Source: Alteromonas sp. BL110 (GTDB taxonomy: Bacteria; Pseudomonadota; Gammaproteobacteria; Enterobacterales; Alteromonadaceae). Taken from it: a DNA stretch of 64,000 nucleotides. The notes beneath the pieces were generated by a model. That model ran no database searches. It had not been told where the DNA came from and saw only the letters and a list, made by a program, of their open reading frames with translations. Position 1 is the stretch's first letter, and the number at the start of each line of letters is the position of its first letter. A program made the position numbers and the translations under genes. Of the stretch, positions 48,793 through 56,060 are shown piece by piece. The stretch lies in assembly GCF_003443615.1 (NCBI RefSeq), contig NZ_CP031967.1, forward strand, positions 3,844,001-3,908,000, written 5' to 3'.

Positions 48793-49095
48793 GTTTTCGC
48801 ATCTCCAGTTCAAATCTATTGCTTTTTTGAACAGTCGTTATATATTAAGGCGCGGTTATTTATTAAACCGACACCCCACAGGGAATATGCTTAAAGGTAA
48901 GAATCTTGCCTTTACTTACCAAAAAGATAATACTAATATTAGTAAAAAGGTAAGGTTATGCAATACCAAAACGGTAAGAAATTAACTGGTAAGACCAGAT
49001 AGTTGGGGTTTGAAGTAAGGGATTTTCATTGAAGCAGTAAGATTTCTGTTAGAGTTGTGCTGTACATCCGTACAACAACATACACAGGAACTATC
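48793..49095. promoter_or_regulatory. Left operator region of the prophage (PL-like)
   Basis: About 300 bases between the leftward operon and the rightward cassette. It contains four exact GGTAAG half-sites (48896, 48949, 48973, 48988), one inverted CTTACC (48915) and a near match CTTGCC (48905), the same half-site as at the CI/Cro operators. A perfect 14-base palindrome TACTAATATTAGTA (48931-48944) lies inside. A possible leftward promoter is TTGCAT (48963-48958), 16 bases, TAATAT (48941-48936). TGTAC-N4-GTACA lies at 49061-49074. Confidence 0.6.
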
Positions 49096-49338
49096 ATGAA
49101 AAAGCTGCTTAAAAACACCTCTCTAATTTCAATCGCAATCTTCGCGTGCTACGCCTCTACCAATGCTAACGCTGATACCGTTAGCAAGCTTACTTGCGCC
49201 TTAAACCCTTCTTCATGCTCATCAACGCTTGGGGCTGGGGGGACAGGTCATGGTGGTACCGGTGGCAATAATGGCGGTAACACTGGTACGAAAACGGAAA
49301 TTACAAACGGTGTAAATGATGAGAAAAATAACGAATAG
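49096..49338 (+). CDS. Small secreted Gly-rich phage protein
   Basis: 80 residues. The start at 49096 has CAGGAA upstream and opens a signal peptide (MKKLLKNTSLISIAIFACYA, probable cleavage after ANA near residue 27). Mature part of about 53 residues has two cysteines (LTCALNPSSC) and a Gly/Asn/Thr-rich stretch (GGTGHGGTGGNNGG). First gene of a rightward cassette inside the immunity region. Function unknown; it could alter the cell surface of the lysogen. Confidence 0.6.
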   Translation: MKKLLKNTSLISIAIFACYASTNANADTVSKLTCALNPSSCSSTLGAGGTGHGGTGGNNGGNTGTKTEITNGVNDEKNNE

Positions 49339-49347
49339 AGGTATTAC

Positions 49348-49899
49348 ATGGCGCTCATATCAATAGCTTTTGAATGGGCGTTAGACCAGTGGGCGGTAGT
49401 ACTTGCCGCCCTGGCATTCGTCTACAACATGACATTTAACTCACACAACAGCAGACTTATAGCATCTTCACTTACGGTTGCCTTGATGTACGCCTTTGGG
49501 CACTTCTTACTGGCTTGGATTAACGAGTTACCGTTCGATGAACAGGTGTACTTTCGTTATTCTTCGAGGCTTCTTCTTTATGCGCTCGCCGGGTTCTTCA
49601 TGGCTGCGCTTATATTTAGACTAGGGCCCAACTTCACCACGACAACAGTTTTTTCAGTCATGATTTTTTCAATGGTCATGCAGCTGCTTCTTCACATTGA
49701 TAGAAATGTGATAGGGCTAAACAAAATAAGTGAATCTATTGAGCTGGGGACCGCTATTGCCAATAAAGGTTTCCCATCTGGATATTGGTACTTATGGGAT
49801 TTTTACACGGTAAGTTTGAATGTTACTGGTTGTTTTTTATTTATATATTTGTTCGTTGGTGAGGATATAAAGGAGTATCTATGTTCACGTTTTTCTTAG
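49348..49899 (+). CDS. Phage-encoded multispan membrane protein of unknown function
   Basis: 183 residues with about five hydrophobic helices (near 12-30, 38-58, 73-92, 99-115 and 154-170). No family recognised. Starts nine bases after the secreted peptide gene and overlaps the next gene by 19 bases, so the three genes form a unit. Superinfection exclusion is a reasonable guess for a lysogen-expressed membrane protein. Confidence 0.6.
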   Translation: MALISIAFEWALDQWAVVLAALAFVYNMTFNSHNSRLIASSLTVALMYAFGHFLLAWINELPFDEQVYFRYSSRLLLYALAGFFMAALIFRLGPNFTTTTVFSVMIFSMVMQLLLHIDRNVIGLNKISESIELGTAIANKGFPSGYWYLWDFYTVSLNVTGCFLFIYLFVGEDIKEYLCSRFS

Positions 49900-50192
49900 T
49901 GTTAGTGTTTGGTTTAGTCGTTTCTGCAATGGTTTTCGTATCATTTTCGAAACCAAACCATCAGGCAAAACAAAAGCAATTGGCCATATATATTGCCAAT
50001 GTAAGATACCTCAAAAAGTGTGCTGAAGAGTGCAGTGACGGACTGCAAACGCTTGAATATTCGAAGAGAAGAGAAGCCCTGATAGAAGAGCTCCTAAGTT
50101 ACATTGAGAAACACAAACTAACTGACTGTGATGCAGTCAAATCGGCTGATATTATAAAGCTTGATGACTTTCGTTCCCGCCAGAGCGCTTAG
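49881..50192 (+). CDS. Single-span membrane protein with coiled tail
   Basis: 103 residues: N-terminal hydrophobic helix (about residues 2-22), then a charged helical region (KKCAEECSDGLQTLEYSKRREALIEELL). Its last 41 bases overlap, head to head in convergent orientation, the end of the repressor gene. Function unknown. Confidence 0.6.
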   Translation: MFTFFLVLVFGLVVSAMVFVSFSKPNHQAKQKQLAIYIANVRYLKKCAEECSDGLQTLEYSKRREALIEELLSYIEKHKLTDCDAVKSADIIKLDDFRSRQSA

Positions 50193-50583
50193 CATCTTTG
50201 CTATTAATTAGGTTTTTATACTCCGTAATAATTAAGCTTGTGACAGCTTCTGAGTCTATCGATTTCTTTGGCTCATAAATACCCGCAGCTATTAACTGGT
50301 TTATTACGTTTTTAACGGCCAGTGTAAGTAGGTCCTCATCATTCAAGTGACCAACATTATCATCTTTCGAAACCTGTAGTTTATCCATCCAGCCTACAGG
50401 TTTTTCGAAGGCCTTTTCTAGCTTCCTTGCGAACTTATCACCCATTTTCTTATTGCTATTGCCATTTTTCAGTTGGCTTATGTAGTTTGCATCAGTGTCT
50501 ACAAGGTCCGACAACGCCTTGATTGAACCGATCACAGCTATAAGATATTCAAGGTTTAATCGCCTAACCTCTTTTACATCCAT
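50152..50583 (-). CDS. CI-like phage repressor (short, no peptidase domain)
   Basis: 143 residues from ATG 50583 with GGAA six bases upstream (ATG 50607 is an alternative). N-terminal HTH of the XRE type: GSIKALSDLVDTDANYISQLKNG. After residue 70 the helical tail lacks the S24/LexA-like Ser-Lys peptidase motifs, so induction by RecA self-cleavage is not expected. Divergent from a Cro-like gene over paired operators, the classic lysis-lysogeny layout. Confidence 0.82.
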   Translation of the reverse strand: MDVKEVRRLNLEYLIAVIGSIKALSDLVDTDANYISQLKNGNSNKKMGDKFARKLEKAFEKPVGWMDKLQVSKDDNVGHLNDEDLLTLAVKNVINQLIAAGIYEPKKSIDSEAVTSLIITEYKNLINSKDAKRSGGNESHQAL

Positions 50584-50630
50584 TATAAATTCCAGTCGCT
50601 TATTCATTTAGTCTCTCAATCAAACCATAT

Positions 50631-50647
50631 CTTACCTAAATGGTAAA
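50631..50647. promoter_or_regulatory. Operator 1 (CTTACC-N5-GGTAAA)
   Basis: Inverted half-sites CTTACC and GGTAAA separated by TAAAT, between the repressor start and the rightward promoter. Half-site identical to those in the left operator region. Confidence 0.6.
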
Positions 50648-50652
50648 TTAGC

Positions 50653-50681
50653 TTGACGGTAAGATTTGTCAATACTAGAAT
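50653..50681 (+). promoter_or_regulatory. Rightward early promoter (PR-like)
   Basis: TTGACG (50653-50658), 17 bases, TAGAAT (50676-50681). A GGTAAG half-site (50658-50663) overlaps the -35 edge and operator 2 lies just after the -10, so a bound repressor would block it. On the minus strand TTGACA (50672-50667) may serve the repressor gene. Confidence 0.75.
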
Positions 50682-50698
50682 CTTACTTTAACGGTAAG
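50682..50698. promoter_or_regulatory. Operator 2 (CTTACT-N5-GGTAAG)
   Basis: Inverted half-sites CTTACT and GGTAAG with spacer TTAAC, immediately after the -10 of the rightward promoter and before the cro-like gene. Confidence 0.6.
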
Positions 50699-50711
50699 GT
50701 TAAGGTGACTT

Positions 50712-50975
50712 ATGACACTCAAAGAATGGTTTCAAAAGCACAAATCGCTAGATATGAGAATGAAGCTGGCTGAAAAAGCGGATAGCACTGTCGGTTATCT
50801 CAATCAACTTGCATACACCCCAAAAAAGGCCAGCGTGTCTATGTGTGCCGCATTGTATTCGGCCTCAGTGGAATTAACACCTGGCGAAGTGATCTTTCCA
50901 GAAGACGAAAGACCCGACATTGCGGAAGTATTTAGCACAAAGCAGCAACATGAAGAAGAGAGCAAGGCAGCATGA
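50712..50975 (+). CDS. Cro-like transcriptional regulator
   Basis: 87 residues. Helical N-terminal DNA-binding region (MRMKLAEKADSTVGYLNQLAY) resembles small Cro/YdaS-type HTH proteins. AAGGTG precedes the ATG. First gene of the rightward early operon and divergent from the repressor. Confidence 0.75.
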   Translation: MTLKEWFQKHKSLDMRMKLAEKADSTVGYLNQLAYTPKKASVSMCAALYSASVELTPGEVIFPEDERPDIAEVFSTKQQHEEESKAA

Positions 50976-51235
50976 CTCTAGCTAGGACTTCTCATCAAGA
51001 AGCGCTTTGTGAACGCTTAGCTCACACTTCACGCATTGCACGAATAACGCTAAATCGTCGTCACAGCCATTCAGCGAAAGTGGCCGCAACGCTTCAACAG
51101 CTTCTTTTAACAGAGCAAAAGCCGCTTCTAGGTTTTTTTGCTGTTTCATCACAATACCTTTTAAACAGTGTTTCACTCGAAAGCATAACTGAAGCACTGC
51201 AAACCTATAACTGTACTAAGGAGCGGAAATCGTGA
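50972..51235 (+). CDS. Small phage early protein (CII position)
   Basis: 87 residues, not recognised. Support for this strand: ATGA overlap with the Cro-like gene, GTGA overlap with the next gene, and AAGG four bases upstream. The composition (Ser, Thr, Arg, His) is unusual. An antisense frame (50982-51149) also has a good ribosome binding site and a more protein-like composition, so the call is uncertain. Confidence 0.5.
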   Translation: MTLARTSHQEALCERLAHTSRIARITLNRRHSHSAKVAATLQQLLLTEQKPLLGFFAVSSQYLLNSVSLESITEALQTYNCTKERKS

Positions 51236-51486
51236 GCCAACCAATTCAACTGCCAGTATGGCAAGCAGCAAAGATTGAAAAAAACTTAAGCAAGGCCGCT
51301 AGCTGTGCACTCAGTGTCATTACTAGTGTGCAACAAACATGCTCCATGCATAGCGAAGAAAAAAACGCATCAATACAAAAAAAGAGAGACGCGTTTGAAC
51401 AGACTGAGATTTATAAAAAGGCCGTGGAAATTGAAAAATTAGCTGAAGAGGCGTTAAACCTCATTAAGCCAACCGAACTTTTGTAG
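51232..51486 (+). CDS. Small helical phage protein
   Basis: 84 residues, GTG start in GTGA overlap, with AAGGAG eight bases upstream. Charged helical C-terminal half (KKRDAFEQTEIYKKAVEIEK). Overlaps the convergent 51454 gene by 33 bases. Function unknown. Confidence 0.6.
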   Translation: MSQPIQLPVWQAAKIEKNLSKAASCALSVITSVQQTCSMHSEEKNASIQKKRDAFEQTEIYKKAVEIEKLAEEALNLIKPTELL

Positions 51487-51747
51487 AAGCTCGGCTCTTT
51501 TTTCGGGAATCCCATCTTCGGTTGAGGAAACCGGAACAGCAGTTACAAATGGTGCTACTTCTCGGTGTTTGTAGCTGAGTGAATAGGAAATATCAACAAC
51601 TAAAAAGTGTTTCATGCCGCCGCAGTGCTGAGCAATTAATTCATCATCAATGAATAACTGCTCACCAATACGGGGCAACGCGTCTGAATCAATTTCGACA
51701 GTATCTACTTCACTATTAGATTTAGATTTTATTAGCAGGTTGTACAT
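51454..51747 (-). CDS. Phage protein of unknown function on the opposite strand
   Basis: 97 residues from ATG 51747, with AAAGGAATG upstream. Beta-rich soluble protein (LLIKSKSNSEVDTVEIDSDA, HFLVVDISYSLS). It is a lone leftward gene within the rightward early operon, so it may have its own promoter and be expressed from the prophage (inference). Confidence 0.6.
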   Translation of the reverse strand: MYNLLIKSKSNSEVDTVEIDSDALPRIGEQLFIDDELIAQHCGGMKHFLVVDISYSLSYKHREVAPFVTAVPVSSTEDGIPEKRAELLQKFGWLNEV

Positions 51748-51831
51748 AGTTTCATTCCTTTGGTTGCGGGTTGTTTTTTGTCCGATTTGCAGCTTAGCAG
51801 CCTTTGGGATGACTTTTAATAGGTAATGGTT

Positions 51832-51987
51832 ATGTCTACAAAAAATAAAGCAGTTAAAGGTCACCACCACATGTGGCACCAGCCACCACTTACTGTGCGC
51901 ATGGTAAGAGCAGCTTTGCTTACCATTTCGCTTTTTGTAGTCGCTATGCCGTTCGCTATTGCCGCTTATGCTCTGGTGGCACTATGA
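51832..51987 (+). CDS. Very small single-span membrane protein
   Basis: 51 residues: polar His-rich start (KGHHHMWHQPP) and one hydrophobic helix to the C-terminus (AALLTISLFVVAMPFAIAAY). The stop overlaps the next start in ATGA, which supports translation. Function unknown. Confidence 0.55.
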   Translation: MSTKNKAVKGHHHMWHQPPLTVRMVRAALLTISLFVVAMPFAIAAYALVAL

Positions 51988-52238
51988 GCGCACAAGGCCG
52001 AATGATGAAGTACATGGGCTTACCACCAACCCGAAAGAAGAATTTTAAGGTTGGTGATGCAGTTCGGCCAATGCCAGGCGCACGCACATTAACTGAACCC
52101 ACCATTCTTGATGGTAAAAGCTACGGAAAAGTAGCCATTGTTTTTGAACGCATCATCCACGTTGATGACGACTTGAACGGGCGCATTCATTTAGCGCCTG
52201 AAGACTTAATTCTGATCACTGCCGCTGAGGACCAGTAA
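51984..52238 (+). CDS. Small phage protein, SH3-like
   Basis: 84 residues from ATG 51984 (MSAQGRMMKYMGLPPT). The region FKVGDAVRPMPGARTL to IHLAPEDLILI looks like a small beta-barrel of the KOW/SH3 kind. The longer open frame from 51873 would overlap the previous gene. TAATG overlap with the next gene. Confidence 0.6.
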   Translation: MSAQGRMMKYMGLPPTRKKNFKVGDAVRPMPGARTLTEPTILDGKSYGKVAIVFERIIHVDDDLNGRIHLAPEDLILITAAEDQ

Positions 52239-52732
52239 TGTTTACTGATACTGACTTGCTAAATTGTTTTAGGCCCAACTGTACATATAGCCGCGAAATC
52301 CTCGCCGAGGTTGTTGGTGCAGTTGAATTACCACCACTTTCTGCAGCACTGGGTAGACTGAGTGGGCAAGGGTATATCGTTAAAGATCCTGCTGAGAAGA
52401 CGTGGTCACTAACGGCCAAAGGTAAAGCAGCTACTTACTTCGAGCCGATTGGCGGTACTGTGGCTTCACTTAACGACAAAGTGAAAGATATCAGCGCAGC
52501 ACGAACTGCTAAAGACCAAAAGCAGGAAGACCCGGTTCACACATCCATTAAAAGCTTGGAAGCATTGTTCATCGCAATTAGACGTAAACCGCAAGACCTT
52601 AGCATTAAGCGCGAAACACTAAATGCGTTAGCCAGATTCATGGATCCAACCATATCAAGTAAGCTAGTTGAAATAGCAGACGACCTGCTGCAGCTGGAAG
52701 CGATAACCAAGCTAGGCGAGGGCATGCAGTGA
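52238..52732 (+). CDS. Winged-helix phage protein
   Basis: 164 residues. N-terminal winged helix is likely (SREILAEVVGAVELPPLSAALGRLSGQGYI, then a wing KTWSLTAKGKA). The rest is helical. It precedes the replication genes and may be regulatory. No family recognised with certainty. Confidence 0.6.
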   Translation: MFTDTDLLNCFRPNCTYSREILAEVVGAVELPPLSAALGRLSGQGYIVKDPAEKTWSLTAKGKAATYFEPIGGTVASLNDKVKDISAARTAKDQKQEDPVHTSIKSLEALFIAIRRKPQDLSIKRETLNALARFMDPTISSKLVEIADDLLQLEAITKLGEGMQ

Positions 52733-53559
52733 ATCAGGCCGAGTATGAAGCGCTAAGCGATAACTGCTTGCCTCCATTCGCAGTTACGCTATACATACGT
52801 TGCTTTCGAAAAAAAATGAGATATAGTGACGGCTTAGTGCATGTTTCCTTACGCTCTATGAAAGAGGAAATGGAGCACACCCCCCCTCGTGGCTCTAACA
52901 CGGTTGAGCCCAAGCCTACCACTGAGAAAATACGAACAGCAGTTCGACAATTAGAGCGCGCAAACCTAATCGAACTGGTTAGAAAAGGCTCTATTAAAGA
53001 ACAAAAAGCAGCCTGTTATCACTGCTCTTTAGCCTCAACAGACTTATCAGGTTCAAATGAGGAACAACACGAGAGCAACACGGGAACAACACGCAACAAA
53101 AAAACGCCACAACCCTCACCACATAAGCGATACGGCGGAAACGTCTTAAAATTTCAAAAGTCCGATGAACAACACATATCCGTTATATCCGATATAGAAG
53201 AAGAAGATAGCGCGTGCGCGCGCGAAAATCTGAACTTCTGTAACGACTGGGTAGGGTTGGCCAAGCAAGTTGGTCTTTCAGTCAGTACGGATGAACTACA
53301 AGCGATTTTCAACAAGTGGAAGTTTAGCGATACAGGTAACACCTATCGCCACATAGCCACACATCGAAAGTACTGGATGCGTTACTGCGCAACCATCAAG
53401 CACAACCAAGTCAAAGGGGGCAGTCATGCACTCAAGCAGCAATCTAGTCAACAAAGTGGGTATCGCAATGCAACCGCAACCGCATGGCGAGACTGTTATG
53501 AACGAGCGCAACGAGGCGAAGGGGTCGAAGCGTTCGACTTCTCTACCGAGCAGACTTGA
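52729..53559 (+). CDS. Replication initiator, lambda O-like
   Basis: 276 residues, GTG start in GTGA overlap. N-terminal winged-helix region (VSLRSMKEEMEHTP to VRQLERANLIELV) for origin binding, a polar linker (about residues 105-165), and a C-terminal part like DnaT (YRHIATHRKYWMRY). The linker codons hold four copies of a 10-base repeat, probably the origin iterons. The next gene is lambda P-like, completing an O/P pair. Confidence 0.75.
   Translation: MNQAEYEALSDNCLPPFAVTLYIRCFRKKMRYSDGLVHVSLRSMKEEMEHTPPRGSNTVEPKPTTEKIRTAVRQLERANLIELVRKGSIKEQKAACYHCSLASTDLSGSNEEQHESNTGTTRNKKTPQPSPHKRYGGNVLKFQKSDEQHISVISDIEEEDSACARENLNFCNDWVGLAKQVGLSVSTDELQAIFNKWKFSDTGNTYRHIATHRKYWMRYCATIKHNQVKGGSHALKQQSSQQSGYRNATATAWRDCYERAQRGEGVEAFDFSTEQT
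53062..53093 (+). repeat. Probable origin iterons inside the O-like gene
   Basis: GAACAACACG (53062), GAGCAACACG (53073) and GAACAACACG (53084) repeat at an exact 11-base period; a fourth near copy GAACAACACA lies at 53167. The period is not a multiple of three, so the protein does not repeat here. An AT-rich stretch lies at 53143-53160. Confidence 0.6.
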
Positions 53560-54205
53560 TACTGTCTACCAGTTTTGCCTAACGAACTTGAAACCAGTGT
53601 TGATGGAGTACTGGCCTGAATTCGTGAACAAGTACCCAGAACTGGATATGCAGCAATGGGCCATTCGTGAATACGCTAAGCAGATGGTTGACGAGGGCGT
53701 TTCCAGTAGCCGACAAATTCAATCGGGTATTGCAAAGGCGTGTAAGCAGCAATATCGCCCACGGCCTACAGAGTTTGCGAAGCTTTGTAAGCCTACACCT
53801 GAGGAACTTGGCATACCCTCACTGCGTGAAGCTTACGATGAAGTGATCGCCAGACGTGGAAGATTCAAAGGTAAAGACTTTGAATTTAGCCATCGCGCGG
53901 TTGAGCTGGTAGACGAACGTGTTGGTCATCGTGTTTATCAAATGCGAGACGCTGACTTCATGGAACTGTTCAAAGGTGAGTATGAGTACTGGGTAGGCAG
54001 AGCTATGACAGGGGATTTGCCTGAAGCGAAAAAAGCGCTTGAATACTCAACACCGAAAAAGCCGGTTATCGACAGTTACGTGGCTAAGCACGGCAAGCCT
54101 ATGCTTGGGGATGACCTGGTTAGTCAGAAAATTAAAGAGCTTGGCATGCTAGTTTCTAGAAAACGCCAAGCGCACATAAGCACACCAGACGATAAGGTAG
54201 CGTAG
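53426..54205 (+). CDS. Replication protein P-like (helicase loader)
   Basis: 259 residues. The region YPELDMQQWAIREYAKQMVDEG with ISSRQIQ-type and KQQYRPRPTEFAKLCKP segments matches lambda P-type proteins that recruit host DnaB to the origin. The start at 53426 has AAAGGGGG upstream but overlaps the O-like gene by 134 bases; ATG at 53468 or 53498 are alternatives. Confidence 0.75.
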   Translation: MHSSSNLVNKVGIAMQPQPHGETVMNERNEAKGSKRSTSLPSRLDTVYQFCLTNLKPVLMEYWPEFVNKYPELDMQQWAIREYAKQMVDEGVSSSRQIQSGIAKACKQQYRPRPTEFAKLCKPTPEELGIPSLREAYDEVIARRGRFKGKDFEFSHRAVELVDERVGHRVYQMRDADFMELFKGEYEYWVGRAMTGDLPEAKKALEYSTPKKPVIDSYVAKHGKPMLGDDLVSQKIKELGMLVSRKRQAHISTPDDKVA

Positions 54206-54207
54206 TA

Positions 54208-54558
54208 GTGACAGACGTTCAGCACGATACAAGCGAAACCGAGACTTTGCTTAACGAGTGGGGCAAATGGAGCCGAATGGGATTAGGGCTCAATATCGGT
54301 AAAAGCGATAACAACAACGTGTATTTCATCAATGACGATATGGCGCTATTGGTAGACCGTCTTGTTGCAGAACTGAAGCGAGAGCGACCTTTGTTAGCCA
54401 ACATAGTCATCATGTACTATCGAAGCGATTACAATTATCCAATGATTTCTAACGCGTTAAATATTGGTGAGACAAAAGCAAGAAGTCTCCATAAATCAGC
54501 TATTTGTTGGGTTGATGGGGCTTTAATTGGGTTTACGTTAGACGTTAAATTGGCATAA
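54208..54558 (+). CDS. Q-type antiterminator
   Basis: 116 residues, GTG start. LLNEWGKWSRMGLG near the N-terminus and DDMALLVDRLVAELKRERPLLANIVIMYY followed by a helix-turn-helix-like end fit the phage antitermination Q family of the 82/21 type. It lies just upstream of two terminators and the lysis genes, where a Q protein should act. Confidence 0.75.
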   Translation: MTDVQHDTSETETLLNEWGKWSRMGLGLNIGKSDNNNVYFINDDMALLVDRLVAELKRERPLLANIVIMYYRSDYNYPMISNALNIGETKARSLHKSAICWVDGALIGFTLDVKLA

Positions 54559-54636
54559 TTTTAAAAAACTTGTTGATCTGCGCGCGCGGATCATCTACTT
54601 TACTTCACGTAAGCTAAGCGAAGCTGCACTCGACAC

Positions 54637-54665
54637 AAAGGTCACTCATTGAGTGGCCTTTTTTT
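54637..54665 (+). terminator. First late-region terminator
   Basis: AAAGGTCACT and AGTGGCCTTT pair (one U-G) around a 5-base loop and end in a run of seven T. Confidence 0.82.
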
Positions 54666-54710
54666 GTGCCTGCTTTTCTCTGCTTGTTGTGTCTTGTTTA
54701 TCCCAACCTT

Positions 54711-54736
54711 GCCTCACCATTTGGTGGGGCTTTTTT
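54711..54736 (+). terminator. Second late-region terminator
   Basis: GCCTCACC and GGTGGGGC pair (one U-G) around an ATTT loop, followed by six T. It lies directly before the endolysin start. Confidence 0.78.
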
Positions 54737-54749
54737 ATGGATGAAGATT

Positions 54750-55178
54750 ATGTTTCCCTACGGCAAAACTTCACAAGCCCGTCTTGATACGTGCCATGTT
54801 GATACTCAAACGATATTCAATGAGGTGAAGAAGTTCATTAATGCGTCGATCTTTTGCGGCTATCGCGGTAAAGATGAGCAGAACAAAGCCTTTGCCGATG
54901 GTTTGAGTCAATTGGAGTGGCCTAACTCAAAGCACAACACTTTTCCTTCCATGGCTATTGATGCTGGCCCTTACTTCGTAGAATTAAGTAACACAGACTG
55001 GAAAGACGAATTAGCTTTCGCTGTATTCGCAGGACATGTCATGTGTATTGCTCGTCAGCTATACGCTGAGGGTAAAACAACCCACTTGCTTCGCTGGGGT
55101 GGTGATTGGGATATGGACGGTAGAAGCCGTGATGAGCGTTTCCGCGACTTACCACATTTTGAACTGTATAAGCCATAA
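54750..55178 (+). CDS. Endolysin, M15 (VanY-like) peptidase
   Basis: Peptidoglycan peptidase for cell lysis. Zinc-site motifs SKHNTFPSMAIDAGPY (SxHxxxxAxD) and WDMDG...PHFEL (final HxE type) are those of family M15C L-alanyl-D-glutamate or D,D-peptidases of phages. The start at 54750 (MFPYGKTSQARL) follows GGATGAAG; 54741 is an alternative. 142 residues, no signal peptide, so it needs the holins. Confidence 0.85.
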   Translation: MFPYGKTSQARLDTCHVDTQTIFNEVKKFINASIFCGYRGKDEQNKAFADGLSQLEWPNSKHNTFPSMAIDAGPYFVELSNTDWKDELAFAVFAGHVMCIARQLYAEGKTTHLLRWGGDWDMDGRSRDERFRDLPHFELYKP

Positions 55179-55187
55179 GGTGAAATA

Positions 55188-55724
55188 ATGAATTGGTCAG
55201 ACGTTGGAAATTTTCTAAAGGAAAACAAAACAGGCGTAGCTGGGCTAGTTGGTTCGCTATTGACTGGCAATGTAGTAGGCGCTGTGAGTGCTGGGGCCTC
55301 AATGGTTGCACAGGCAACGGGGACGACTGACCCAGACCAGGCATTAGCCGCTCTTCAGCGTAACCCTGATGCAATGGTCAGGTTAGAAGAGATAGCAGCT
55401 GAAAGAGAAGCTGAATTAAATAGGCATCTAGAGGCGACGCTTTCGATAGAGCTTGAGCACAAGAAGGCTGATAACAATGATGCGCAACTGAGCCATTCAG
55501 AAACTCAAAAGACCATACGTAATGGCGATAATGCAGAGGGTGCAGTTAAATATATACGTCCTATGCATGCAACGTTATCTTTGGTTGCTGGTATCTACTA
55601 CGGTCTGTTTACTAACCAACCAGACCTATTGGTGTTAAGCGCATTTTTGGCTCTACCTACTGCATATGCAGGGTTGAGAGAGATTGGTAAGCGCAATGTA
55701 TTGGCATTTAAGAGTAAGGTTTAA
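55188..55724 (+). CDS. Three-span holin (GTA-holin type)
   Basis: 178 residues. N-terminal amphipathic/hydrophobic part (VAGLVGSLLTGNVVGAVSAG), charged middle, then two C-terminal hydrophobic helices (HATLSLVAGIYYGLF, LLVLSAFLALPTAYAGL). This matches the 'holin of 3TMs, for gene-transfer release' family. AAGGTG upstream; follows the endolysin by nine bases. Confidence 0.75.
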   Translation: MNWSDVGNFLKENKTGVAGLVGSLLTGNVVGAVSAGASMVAQATGTTDPDQALAALQRNPDAMVRLEEIAAEREAELNRHLEATLSIELEHKKADNNDAQLSHSETQKTIRNGDNAEGAVKYIRPMHATLSLVAGIYYGLFTNQPDLLVLSAFLALPTAYAGLREIGKRNVLAFKSKV

Positions 55725-55793
55725 TCTTACGTCTAATACACAATGGAACAACAATTGAATAATCATGTTATGGGCCCTACAGGAGTGCATAGC

Positions 55794-56042
55794 ATGTCAG
55801 CATATAGCGACAGATTTAAAATGAGTGATAAGACCACAGCTACTAACTACACAGCCAGTGGCCTTACGGCTTTATGGGGAATGGTAAACATCGACCATCT
55901 AGTAGCAGTGATAGGTATTATCATAGCCATAGCCACCTTCGGCGTTAACGTCTACTTCAAGCGTAAAGAAGACAGACGACAAGAAGAGCTTCATGCCAAA
56001 CTTATGGAAGCATCACCTAACAACGAATGCATTCCTAAATAA
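55794..56042 (+). CDS. HP1-type single-span holin-like protein
   Basis: 82 residues from ATG 55794 (AGGAG eight bases upstream; ATG 55743 would be longer). One hydrophobic helix (LVAVIGIIIAIATFGVNVYF) followed by KRKEDRRQEE, the pattern of HP1-family and related small holins. Second holin-like gene of the lysis cassette. Confidence 0.75.
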   Translation: MSAYSDRFKMSDKTTATNYTASGLTALWGMVNIDHLVAVIGIIIAIATFGVNVYFKRKEDRRQEELHAKLMEASPNNECIPK

Positions 56043-56060
56043 CTTTCATAAAAATATTTC

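Larger units (their letters stand above)
54559..54749 (+). promoter_or_regulatory. Probable late-gene control region
   Basis: Region between the Q-like gene and endolysin. It holds a palindrome GATCTGCGCGCGCGGATC (54575-54592), a weak promoter candidate TTGATC (54573-54578), 17 bases, TACTTT (54596-54601), and two intrinsic terminators in series. This is the layout expected of PR' and tR' of lambdoid phages. Confidence 0.5.

Noticed and set aside
48896..48993. A CRISPR array
   Set aside because: The repeated GGTAAG units are six bases with uneven spacing and fit operator half-sites, not CRISPR repeats.
50982..51149. Minus-strand gene opposite the CII-position gene
   Set aside because: Not listed as a gene because the plus frame has two tight overlaps; kept as a finding because its ribosome binding site is good.
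55039..55374. Minus-strand open frame over endolysin and holin
   Set aside because: Antisense to two genes with clear motifs and proper junctions.
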